A DNA stretch of 51,682 bases from Gammaproteobacteria bacterium (GTDB lineage Bacteria; Pseudomonadota; Gammaproteobacteria; JAJRRL01), in contig JAJRRL010000012.1 in NCBI GenBank assembly GCA_024279495.1, positions 1-51,682 of the forward strand. The letters run 5' to 3'. Of the stretch, positions 44,772 through 51,682 are shown piece after piece (positions within the stretch are counted from its first letter, which is position 1; each line of letters opens with the position of its first letter). The notes beneath the pieces are model-generated. The model saw nothing but the letters and a program-made list of their open reading frames with translations. It had not been told where the DNA came from and ran no database searches. The translations under genes were made by a program, and so were the position numbers.

Positions 44772-45473
44772 TTATTCACGTAGCAAATCATCCATCAGTT
44801 GAACGTACTGGCACAAATTGTCGTGAGAGAGTACAGCGTCTTTAAGCGGCGATTCAATGGGTGGTCGTATCGTGTGAACAAGCATGGCGTAAATGCTCAT
44901 GTCATAGCGAGTGACTCTATTCCCAATTAAAGTGCTTCGATTGCCAAGGTAGGCTGCTAAAGCATTAATGTCTTGTACGCCTCGAGCGAGAATACTTTTC
45001 TCATCATGACGACCCAGACCATGTTCGTAGAGAGTCTTGATCACACCTTTTTTCACGCTATTGGCAATCGTGTTACGGAGTATTTTTGGTATGGTGGCAA
45101 AGTAGATAGGTTTGGTGATTTCCCAGTTCTCAGGCATCATCCAGCGTGTATAGGTCAAACACCAGTGATAGTGATGATCAAAGCACCTGACCCATGCAAG
45201 AGCTTCACCTTTTTCTTTGCTATCTAGTGGAGAGCCAGTATCCGGGCTTATTTCATCCAAGTAATCGAAGATGCATTCGCTATCAGAGATCGTGTGGTGT
45301 TTGCCGGTATCTATCAAATAAGGCATTTGTTTTCTGGGGGCTTTCCTGGGGTCCATTTGATACACATTGGTATAGGGAATGCCTTTAATACGCAAGTAGG
45401 CTTCAACCTTCGTGCAAAAAGTACTGCCTGATGATAAAGACCAGATGGGTGGGAATTGATAGAGTTCTAACAT
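44772..45473 (-). CDS. Glutathione S-transferase-like protein
   Basis: The 233-residue protein has a thioredoxin-like N-terminal domain (MLELYQFPPIWSLSSGSTFCTKVEAYLRIKGIPY written in parts: SGSTFCTKVEAYL, then the proline turn KQMPYLID) and the SDSECIFDYL segment that binds glutathione. A helical C-terminal domain follows, with YDMSIYAMLVHTI. This is the metaxin/Faxc-like branch, whose substrates are mostly unknown. The start was set at 45473 because AAAGGA lies 6 nt upstream; a frame back to 45503 has no ribosome site. It is followed on the right by a repeat-rich gene-free stretch. Confidence 0.85.
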   Translation of the reverse strand: MLELYQFPPIWSLSSGSTFCTKVEAYLRIKGIPYTNVYQMDPRKAPRKQMPYLIDTGKHHTISDSECIFDYLDEISPDTGSPLDSKEKGEALAWVRCFDHHYHWCLTYTRWMMPENWEITKPIYFATIPKILRNTIANSVKKGVIKTLYEHGLGRHDEKSILARGVQDINALAAYLGNRSTLIGNRVTRYDMSIYAMLVHTIRPPIESPLKDAVLSHDNLCQYVQLMDDLLRE

Positions 45474-45885
45474 GGCAAATCCTTTGTCCTGTTTTAAAAA
45501 CAAATAGTAAGCTTAGCTCAGGAAAAGTCAATCTGTAATAGACTCTAACAATGGGAAGTATCACATTTTCAGTTTTGATATAAAGTTAGGGCTAATTATA
45601 AAGATTTCTAGCTTTTGCTTTAGCAAAAACGAAATCATAACTGGGCCCCCGACGTCACGTTGTTCCTGGGGGTGACAACGTAGTGATCCGCTTTTCACAA
45701 GTGAGCTACAAAACTACTTAAAGCAAGCGTTTCGACTAAGATTGGCCAAAAATGGAGTGCAACAAATTTTCAGTTTTAAGACAAGGTTAATCTAAAAATT
45801 GATGAAAAAGCGGAGTGTACATGCGAGTACATGAGCATTTTGAAAAGATTTTTCGATTAAGATTGGCCAAAAATGGAAATTTGCC
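45474..45885. repeat. 412-bp gene-free stretch full of repeats
   Basis: No gene is visible. It holds copy 3 of the 34-nt dispersed element on the minus strand (45644-45677), and two copies of TTTCGA(C/T)TAAGATTGGCCAAA continuing AAATGGA at 45730-45756 and 45851-45877. It also holds two related AT-rich pieces beginning TTTTCAGTTTT (near 45568 and 45767), a small hairpin TTTTGC-TTTA-GCAAAA (45613-45628) and a TGTAC/GTACA inverted repeat near 45817-45833. These look like intergenic dispersed repeats. Confidence 0.75.
45644..45677 (-). repeat. 34-nt dispersed palindromic element, copy 3
   Basis: On the minus strand it differs from copy 1 (4233-4266) at two of 34 bases. It keeps the CCCCC/GGGGG ends. 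It lies between two genes that are both on the minus strand. Confidence 0.8.
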
Positions 45886-47430
45886 CTACATGTCTATGTA
45901 ATTAGGGCCGCCTTCTTTGTTAGGCGGCGTCCAGTAAATATTTTGCATAGGGTCTTTGATGCTACAGGCTTTGCAGTGTAGACAATTTTCGGCATTGATT
46001 TGTAGCCAGGGTTTGCCTTCTTTTTCTACGTACTCATACACATGAGCAGGGCAGTAGTGTTGTTCTGGTCCACCAAATTGTACGAGGTTTACGTTGAGAG
46101 TCAGCTCACGATTATCGACCTGCAAATGCGAAGAGCCTTTAGCGTGATGGGTATTGCTGAGTGACACCTGCGTGAGTCGATCAAAGCTGATGACTTGATC
46201 GGCCTTCCATGGTTTTGTTATTTTCTTTTTTCTAAGTCTTGTGTGATCTGGCGGCGGAAGAGTTAAGGTCCAAGGCGCTTTTCCTCGAAAAAGCCATTGA
46301 TCAATGCCAGTTATTAGCAGACCTAAATAATTCCCAAAGCGATACGAGGGTTTAATGTTTCGTGATCGATAGAGTGCTTCCCCTGTTGGAGATTGCTTAA
46401 TGTGTTTGCTCAGGTTGCGTTTATTGTTTGCCAGGCTGTGTTCTGCGCACAGTATGGCTGTTTGCATGGCATGGTGAATGCCTTGAAGCTTGCCTGAGTC
46501 GACAAAGCCTGCGCTGCATCCAATTAGGTAGCCGCCAGGAAAATCGCAGCGTGGAATGCTTTGCCATCCACCCTGGTTAATGGCTCTTGCGCCATAGCCA
46601 ACGCATTGGCCGGATTCAAATAGGGCTTTATGCGAAGGGTGTGCTTTATAGCGTTGAAGCTGCTCAAAAGGGCTAAACTGAGGGTCTGTGTAGTTAAGCG
46701 AGCTAACAAAACCAACAACGATGTAAGGTGCTTCGGCGTGATATAAAAACCCACCGCCAAAAGGGCTGCTTTGCAAAGGCCACCCAAGGCTATGTGTTAC
46801 TTGGCCTGCATGATGCAAGCTAGGGTCCACTCGCCATTTTTCTTTAACGCCTAATCCATAGCGTTGTGTATCGCACTCTTCTCTCAATGAAAAAGCAGCG
46901 ATGGCTTGCTCAGACAGATAGCCCCGACAGCCTTCGGCTAAAAAAGTGTGAGAGGAAAAAATAGAAGAGTTTGCTTCATCATTGATTTGCACGCCCAAGA
47001 CCTTGGTTTTGTTGTCTTCCCATAAAAGGGCCGTGGCTGCAAAACCTGTGATGATGCTTACACCTAAGGATTCAGCTTCTTTTGCTAGGTATTGGCAGAG
47101 TTGGCCGATGCTAATGATCCCACAGCCATCGTGTGATAAATGCTTTGGCGTAGGTAGTGGCAGGCTATGGTTTTTGCTTAAGTAAACAAAACGTTCATGC
47201 TTGATAGGAGTGAAGGGAAAGCCAGCGGCTTTTTGCCAATGAGGTAATAAAACATCTAAGAGGCTTGGGTCAAAAAGAGCGCCAGAGAGTAAGTGTGATC
47301 CTACTTGTGCGCCTTTTTCTAAAACAGCAATGCGTCGTTCTGGATTGAGTTGGGCTAATCGAATGGCAGCGCTTAAGCCGGCAGGGCCGGCTCCAACAAT
47401 GAGAGAATCGAAGCTGAGAGAGTCCGTCAT
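45886..47430 (-). CDS. Electron transfer flavoprotein-ubiquinone oxidoreductase
   Basis: ETF-QO passes electrons from fatty-acid and amino-acid dehydrogenases, via ETF, to ubiquinone. The 514-residue protein has the FAD motif VGAGPAGLSAAIRLAQ (about 12-27) and VLEKGAQVGSHLLSGALFDP. The C-terminal 4Fe-4S ferredoxin-like module has CPAHVYEY and CLHCKACSIKDPMQNIYW. It is slightly shorter than most relatives (about 540). It starts 2 bp after the stop codon of the amino-acid permease gene, so they form an operon. No ETF alpha/beta genes are in the window. Confidence 0.96.
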   Translation of the reverse strand: MTDSLSFDSLIVGAGPAGLSAAIRLAQLNPERRIAVLEKGAQVGSHLLSGALFDPSLLDVLLPHWQKAAGFPFTPIKHERFVYLSKNHSLPLPTPKHLSHDGCGIISIGQLCQYLAKEAESLGVSIITGFAATALLWEDNKTKVLGVQINDEANSSIFSSHTFLAEGCRGYLSEQAIAAFSLREECDTQRYGLGVKEKWRVDPSLHHAGQVTHSLGWPLQSSPFGGGFLYHAEAPYIVVGFVSSLNYTDPQFSPFEQLQRYKAHPSHKALFESGQCVGYGARAINQGGWQSIPRCDFPGGYLIGCSAGFVDSGKLQGIHHAMQTAILCAEHSLANNKRNLSKHIKQSPTGEALYRSRNIKPSYRFGNYLGLLITGIDQWLFRGKAPWTLTLPPPDHTRLRKKKITKPWKADQVISFDRLTQVSLSNTHHAKGSSHLQVDNRELTLNVNLVQFGGPEQHYCPAHVYEYVEKEGKPWLQINAENCLHCKACSIKDPMQNIYWTPPNKEGGPNYIDM

Positions 47431-47432
47431 TG

Positions 47433-49088
47433 CTAGTAAAGAGCACTTTCCATGTCTTCATCGGGGACATCCATTGGAGTGCCTGTTTTAATTTCATACT
47501 CTAAGCGCTCTAGGGTGTTCTTCACGTGTAGATCACGAGCTCTGAAGCGAACAGCAAGGTATAGGCTGATTACCGACAAGATGGCGATCAGTAGAAAATC
47601 AAAACCCGGAGGTAGTTTATCTTTTCCGCCACCAAAAGAGCCGTAATAGGAGATGAAGGTTAAACCTATGATGTAAGGCCATATCCAGGTGGAGGCTCGC
47701 CAGTTCATGTGGATTTCACGAGGGCGTTCTGAGAAGATTCGGTAGATGATAAACAAGAGCAGGCTTAAGAAAAGGCATAGGCCTAGTTTTGAGACAATGG
47801 CCCAACCAGTCCAATACACAATCAAAGTGCAGACGTAGAAAGCCAAAAAGCTCCAGAGTTTAATGGCTGGTAGACGAAAAACACGCTCGCGATTAGGGAG
47901 TTGGTAACGCAAGGTCAAGCAACAGATCGGGCCGGTTACATAAGAGAGTGCAATAATAGAAGACATAAACTCAGCCATGGCTAACCAACCATGAAAAGGC
48001 AAGAAGAAAGACATGCCAACAATAAAGTTTACCAACACAGCTTTAGCGGGCATGCCGTGGGGGTTGACCTCTGAGAGAAATTTAGGAAGTTGTCGGTTGG
48101 TGCTCATTCCGTAAAGGATACGAGAAGCACTAGTGCTATAGACCAAGGCAGCAGCAGCTGTGGAAATCAGGGCGCCGACGTAGAGAAGGTCTGTCATCCA
48201 TTGGCTGTGATAATGGGTAAGTAAGCCAGCTAGAGGCCCTGCATCGCCGGTAAAGTGTAGGTTCGACCAGCCGTGATTCATGGAGTCCCCAGGTAGAGCG
48301 CTGATAAAGCTAACTTGCAGCATTAGGTAGATGATAAGGACAACCACTAAGCTGCCGACAATACCAATTAAAATGCTTTTGCTAGGGTTTTTGGTTTCAC
48401 CGGCAAGTTCAACAGCTTGTTTGAAGCCATTGAAAGCAAAGATGATGCCGCCGCTTGCGATTGCCGCAAAAACACCGTGCCAGCCATGAGGTAGGAAGCC
48501 GCCTACTTTAGGGTTGTGAAAGTTCTGAGGGTGGTAGGCTATGACGAGTAAGACGATAGCTGTGGCAATTGGGATCATGATTTTCCAGAAAGAAAACCAG
48601 TTATTGATTCGGGTGATTAGGCGGATGGAGTAAGTGTTCACGACAGAGAAAACAGCCATTAAGCATAAGGCAGCTATTAAGCCTTGGCCGCTTAGAGTAT
48701 CGCTGTTTGCGTGTGAGTGAGTGAGCAAGTTTGGCCAGAAGTTGGCAGCGTACTGCAGCATGGCTTGGGTTTCGATGGCGGGAGCTGTCATTACCGCAAA
48801 CCAGGTAATCCAGCCGAAGAACAAGCTGTTAAAGGTGCCATGGGTGAGTTGAGGGAATCGTGTACTACCACCTGTGATGGGTAGCATGGTGGTGACTTCG
48901 GCATAAGTGAGGGCAACCATGATGACAAGTAAGCCACCAAAAACCCAAGCAAGAATAGAGGCGGGGCCGGCAAGTCTGCCAACGTAGAGAGCGCTGAAAA
49001 GGAAACCAGAGCCGATCATGGCGCTAATGGCCGACATCATAAGGCCAATTGGGCCAATGCCTCGTTTGTAGGTATGCTGAGCTCCCAT
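47433..49088 (-). CDS. APC-family amino acid permease
   Basis: The 551-residue inner-membrane protein has about twelve to fourteen helices. It starts with the APC signature GLMMSAISAMIGSGFLFSALYVG (helix 1 with the unwound GSG substrate site) and has the TYAEVTTMLP and GFKQAVELAGETKNPSKSI segments typical of amino acid/polyamine permeases. The substrate cannot be told. The C-terminus is acidic. The ribosome site is AAGGGGACC before the ATG. ETF-QO follows, which fits uptake and oxidation of amino acids. Confidence 0.92.
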   Translation of the reverse strand: MGAQHTYKRGIGPIGLMMSAISAMIGSGFLFSALYVGRLAGPASILAWVFGGLLVIMVALTYAEVTTMLPITGGSTRFPQLTHGTFNSLFFGWITWFAVMTAPAIETQAMLQYAANFWPNLLTHSHANSDTLSGQGLIAALCLMAVFSVVNTYSIRLITRINNWFSFWKIMIPIATAIVLLVIAYHPQNFHNPKVGGFLPHGWHGVFAAIASGGIIFAFNGFKQAVELAGETKNPSKSILIGIVGSLVVVLIIYLMLQVSFISALPGDSMNHGWSNLHFTGDAGPLAGLLTHYHSQWMTDLLYVGALISTAAAALVYSTSASRILYGMSTNRQLPKFLSEVNPHGMPAKAVLVNFIVGMSFFLPFHGWLAMAEFMSSIIALSYVTGPICCLTLRYQLPNRERVFRLPAIKLWSFLAFYVCTLIVYWTGWAIVSKLGLCLFLSLLLFIIYRIFSERPREIHMNWRASTWIWPYIIGLTFISYYGSFGGGKDKLPPGFDFLLIAILSVISLYLAVRFRARDLHVKNTLERLEYEIKTGTPMDVPDEDMESALY

Positions 49089-49356
49089 AAGGTCCCCTTT
49101 TTGAGAATTTACGCAATTGGCTGTCCGTCTTGGGGTGGATCCCCCAGTGCCGTTTGCTATGATTTAGTGCATTTTCGAGCACGTATTGTACCTAGGTATG
49201 CTCTTGTTTGCAAAGCGGTTTGTTATTGATCATTTGCACTTGATTTACATTGTTTATATTGAGTAAAGGGTTATTGCACCTATTTATTTTAAATTGTGTT
49301 TATTTGTCTACTCTGTTAAAATGTCCTTTTCTTGTACATATTAAAGTAGGTTTCTT
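49089..49356 (+). promoter_or_regulatory. Divergent promoter region with promoter at 49294-49322
   Basis: No gene is visible. For the rightward gene, TTGTGT (49294-49299) and TAAAAT (49317-49322) are 17 bp apart. The bases from about 49327 to the ATG (including TTGTACATATTAAAGTAGG) are repeated before the truncated copy at 51226. Confidence 0.45.
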
Positions 49357-51075
49357 ATGAAAAACGCTAACGTCATCGATACTCACGGAGCTTCTTTTCG
49401 TGGTATGACGAAAACATTATATTGGTCCCCGCGCGGTTTGTTTCAGGAAGGCCCAGGTCTTCGAGCCTTGATCGCCATGTTTACTCAGATCCAGGAAAAT
49501 TCGGGACTGGCGCTGAGCTTTAACCGTATTGTTTTTATCACTAGCGACCAAGATCTTGAGGAAGCAAAGAAAAACATTAAATCTGGTGATGTGATTCATT
49601 CAACCTGCGCAGGTACTGTTCGAGGTGTTGAGCTTGCTCAAGCAGCACATGCTAAAGGTTTGAAAAATATCTCTTACCTTGCCCTTCATAGCCCGAATGC
49701 AAATCTTCTGAAACCACTTGTGGGTTGCGTTAAGAACCCGGTATACGTGATTTCAGATAATCCACAGCTGAGCTCGGATGGAGCAAGAGCTCATACAAAC
49801 TGGATTGACGAGGCAAAAAATGCTGGCCTTGATCAGTTCATGGATATTATGCGCTATGAAGGCCGTAAGGATGGTCTTAACACCAGAGAGCCAACCACCT
49901 TGCCTCGTGGTAGTGCTGAGACTCTTAATAAGACTTATCAGGTGGGTGCTTCTGCTGTTATGAGCCCCGTCTTAGAAGGGGGTGTTACCCTTTATAAGGA
50001 TGTGACGGTAGGGCATTTAAAAAGCGATAGCGCTTCGCCTGATGTAGTCGTAGGCGATATTGTGACAGATAAAGACAATCAATTTGCGTTTAATATTAGC
50101 TTCTTTACAGAGCTTCTATGCGCTGCTACCAACCCGAATCCAGGTAAGGTTTTATCATTTGGCTACCCGAGACTAGGTCAATCGTACAACCCACTACAGG
50201 GCACAACGATGAAGCTTGACCAAGTGCAGCCGGCGTTTGTGCAAAAACTGGCTGATGATTTAGGGAATAATGAAGAAGGCAACAAGTATGAAGATGAGTA
50301 TGATAAGCCTCAGGGCCGAGTGCATCGTCATCAAGAGCCAGAGGGTAGCCGAGTAGTTCCTCATGGTCACCCAGGCGGTGAAAGTGTTTCTCATGCGGAT
50401 CCTCGTCCTCTAAAAAGAAGTGAATATCAATATTCAAGAAAAACAGGCAAGACGCTTGAAAGCACCTTCTTTTCTGCAGCAGGAATTGGTGGTATGTTTG
50501 TGGTTTCCGATATTGTTGTTGGCGCGTTAATGGCAGCTAAAGTGATTAATTTTTCACAGCTCAATATGGCGGCCCAAGGTGGAAGTGTGGCTGCCATGGT
50601 AGCGCTTCCTGTATTATGTATCGCTATAGCGGTAGTTTGTTTTATGATAGCCAAAAATAATAAAAAGAAGCCTCTTTTAGTGGAAGGCGCCTTTTCTACT
50701 GGAAAAGCTGGCGCTCATTTTGCATCTGATGCAGCTATTACTTATGCACACAGTACTGAGTACAGCTCAGTGAGTCAAGAAGGGGAAGAAGAAGGCCAGG
50801 AATTTGATAATGCCGGTGGTGATACCGTTTTAGGCGATGAAGACTGGTATGATCCGGAGTTTGTTCAGATGCAACCTCCGGAGCAGGGCAACAATCAAGC
50901 TACGGGAGCTTCTAGTGCCACTGAAAGGCAGTCTGGAGATGTTTCTTTAAAAATTGGTAGAGGTATCTGGGCACCCATTCCTACTGATGTCACTGCGGTC
51001 CAGTCTAAGCTAGACAATGACTATGATGATGACAGTGACCATGATGGAGTGGATGAGCCTAATCCTTTTGCCTAA
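49357..51075 (+). CDS. Orphan membrane protein with two C-terminal-half helices (candidate effector)
   Basis: No family is recognised. Residues 1-290 look like a soluble alpha/beta domain (KTLYWSPRGLFQEGPGLRAL, then IVFITSDQDLEEA and GDVIHSTCAG). Then come a His/Glu/Pro-rich stretch (about 305-360), two membrane helices (about 370-394 and 408-431) and an acidic, flexible tail. There is no signal peptide, so both ends are probably cytosolic, or it is injected into host membranes. GGGGG-type ribosome sites are absent; GTAGG precedes the ATG. A second, cut-off copy of its first ~105 codons lies downstream. Confidence 0.8.
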   Translation: MKNANVIDTHGASFRGMTKTLYWSPRGLFQEGPGLRALIAMFTQIQENSGLALSFNRIVFITSDQDLEEAKKNIKSGDVIHSTCAGTVRGVELAQAAHAKGLKNISYLALHSPNANLLKPLVGCVKNPVYVISDNPQLSSDGARAHTNWIDEAKNAGLDQFMDIMRYEGRKDGLNTREPTTLPRGSAETLNKTYQVGASAVMSPVLEGGVTLYKDVTVGHLKSDSASPDVVVGDIVTDKDNQFAFNISFFTELLCAATNPNPGKVLSFGYPRLGQSYNPLQGTTMKLDQVQPAFVQKLADDLGNNEEGNKYEDEYDKPQGRVHRHQEPEGSRVVPHGHPGGESVSHADPRPLKRSEYQYSRKTGKTLESTFFSAAGIGGMFVVSDIVVGALMAAKVINFSQLNMAAQGGSVAAMVALPVLCIAIAVVCFMIAKNNKKKPLLVEGAFSTGKAGAHFASDAAITYAHSTEYSSVSQEGEEEGQEFDNAGGDTVLGDEDWYDPEFVQMQPPEQGNNQATGASSATERQSGDVSLKIGRGIWAPIPTDVTAVQSKLDNDYDDDSDHDGVDEPNPFA

Positions 51076-51225
51076 TAGAAAATAGCCTTAGGCTTCTTCA
51101 GGATGGCAAGATAGCTTATACTGGCTCTTTTGCTTAAGCGAAGGAGCACTAGTGTCTCATCTTATCTTTTTTGTATCCACCCTGGCAAAATACTCTTTTC
51201 TTGTACATATTAAAGTAGGTTTCTT

Positions 51226-51588
51226 ATGAATAACGCTAACGTCATCAATACTCCCGCAGCTTCTTCTCGTGGTATGACGAAAACATTATATTGGTCCCCG
51301 CGCGATTCGTTTAAGAAAGGCCCAGGTCTTCGAGCCTTGATCGCTATGTTTACTCAGATCCAGAAAAGTAACGATCACGCCTTGCGTTTTAAGCGCATCG
51401 TTTTTATCACTAGGGATCAAGATCTTGAGGAAGCAGGGAGAGAAATTAAAGAAGGTGATGTGATTCATTCAACCTGCAAGGGTACTGCTCGAGGTGTTGC
51501 GCTTGCTCAAGCAGCACACGCTAAAGGTCTAACAAATATCTCTTACCTTCGCTGTGAGCCATGGAGAGCCGAAGGCGCAGGCGAATAG
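51226..51588 (+). pseudogene. Truncated paralogue of the 49357 gene
   Basis: The first ~105 codons and ~33 bp of leader closely match the gene at 49357 (MTKTLYWSPR, GPGLRALIAMFTQIQ, AAHAKGLTNISYL). After ISYL the match stops at once and a GC-rich sequence follows that codes 12 unrelated residues and a stop. The point of change is the entry into a repeat-like sequence with a strong hairpin. Either the repeat element inserted into the gene, or an assembly join occurred in the repeat. Confidence 0.8.
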
Positions 51589-51682
51589 TCCGCGATAGCC
51601 ACGGATTTTCTATCGAGCGTAAGCGAACATAGAAAATCTTTACGTGGCGTTGAGTCACTTGAGAGACCACAGCGTAGTCAAG
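51552..51682. repeat. GC-rich repeat element with hairpin at the right end
   Basis: The perfect 10-bp inverted repeat GATTTTCTAT (51604-51613) / ATAGAAAATC (51629-51638) is extended, across a 4-nt bulge, by GCCACG (51598-51603) / CGTGGC (51643-51648). The last 17 bases equal bases 1-17 of the window. Confidence 0.6.

Overview
The window looks like a piece of chromosome from a gammaproteobacterium of the Legionellales / Coxiellaceae type, probably host-associated. That placement is inference. It rests on moderately AT-rich DNA, a gammaproteobacterial core (queA, icd, clpA, mfd, mnmA, tgt-yajC-secD-secF, a caa3-like cytochrome oxidase operon), and, between the core blocks, several large orphan or repeat-bearing proteins of the kind such bacteria often secrete into host cells: a kinase-like protein, an ankyrin-like membrane protein, a 51-residue-repeat protein and two giant orphans. 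I see no tRNA, rRNA, CRISPR array or transposase.

Layout. 0.1-2.7 kb, minus strand: kinase-like gene behind an FMN-dependent glutamate-synthase-like gene. 2.8-6.3 kb: queA, a 31/33-bp tandem array, dps (minus) and icd. 6.6-10.5 kb: AT-rich accessory block with a MATE-like transporter, a small orphan, and an overlapping pair (S-adenosylhomocysteinase-like protein and short-chain dehydrogenase). 10.8-20.3 kb: hybrid sensor kinase, then a structured leader and two giant orphan genes. 20.4-26.0 kb: a small minus-strand gene, clpA without clpS, and an ankyrin-like membrane protein. 26.0-30.6 kb, minus: mnmA-mfd. 30.7-36.2 kb: tgt-yajC-secD-secF and two small exported proteins. 36.3-42.2 kb: coxB-coxA-ctaG-ctaA-cytochrome c and two membrane proteins; subunit III and heme O synthase are not in it. 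42.4-44.7 kb: the 51-residue-repeat gene, cut by an in-frame TAA. 44.8-49.1 kb, minus: APC permease and ETF-ubiquinone oxidoreductase, then a glutathione-S-transferase-like gene. 49.3-51.6 kb: an orphan membrane protein and a truncated second copy of its 5' end.

How it fits together. Housekeeping parts cover queuosine and thiouridine tRNA modification, Sec export, transcription-coupled repair, ClpAP proteolysis and aerobic respiration (ETF-QO and the oxidase both serve the quinone/cytochrome chain). Intergenic DNA carries several repeats: a 34-nt palindromic element in three copies, a tandem array that appears to be an expansion of that element, a pair of 27-bp direct repeats, and a GC-rich element at both ends of the window. 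The strongest items for a second look are the 51-residue-repeat gene with its stop codon, the three-hairpin leader before the giant orphan genes, the tandem array and its parent element, and the truncated paralogue at the right end.
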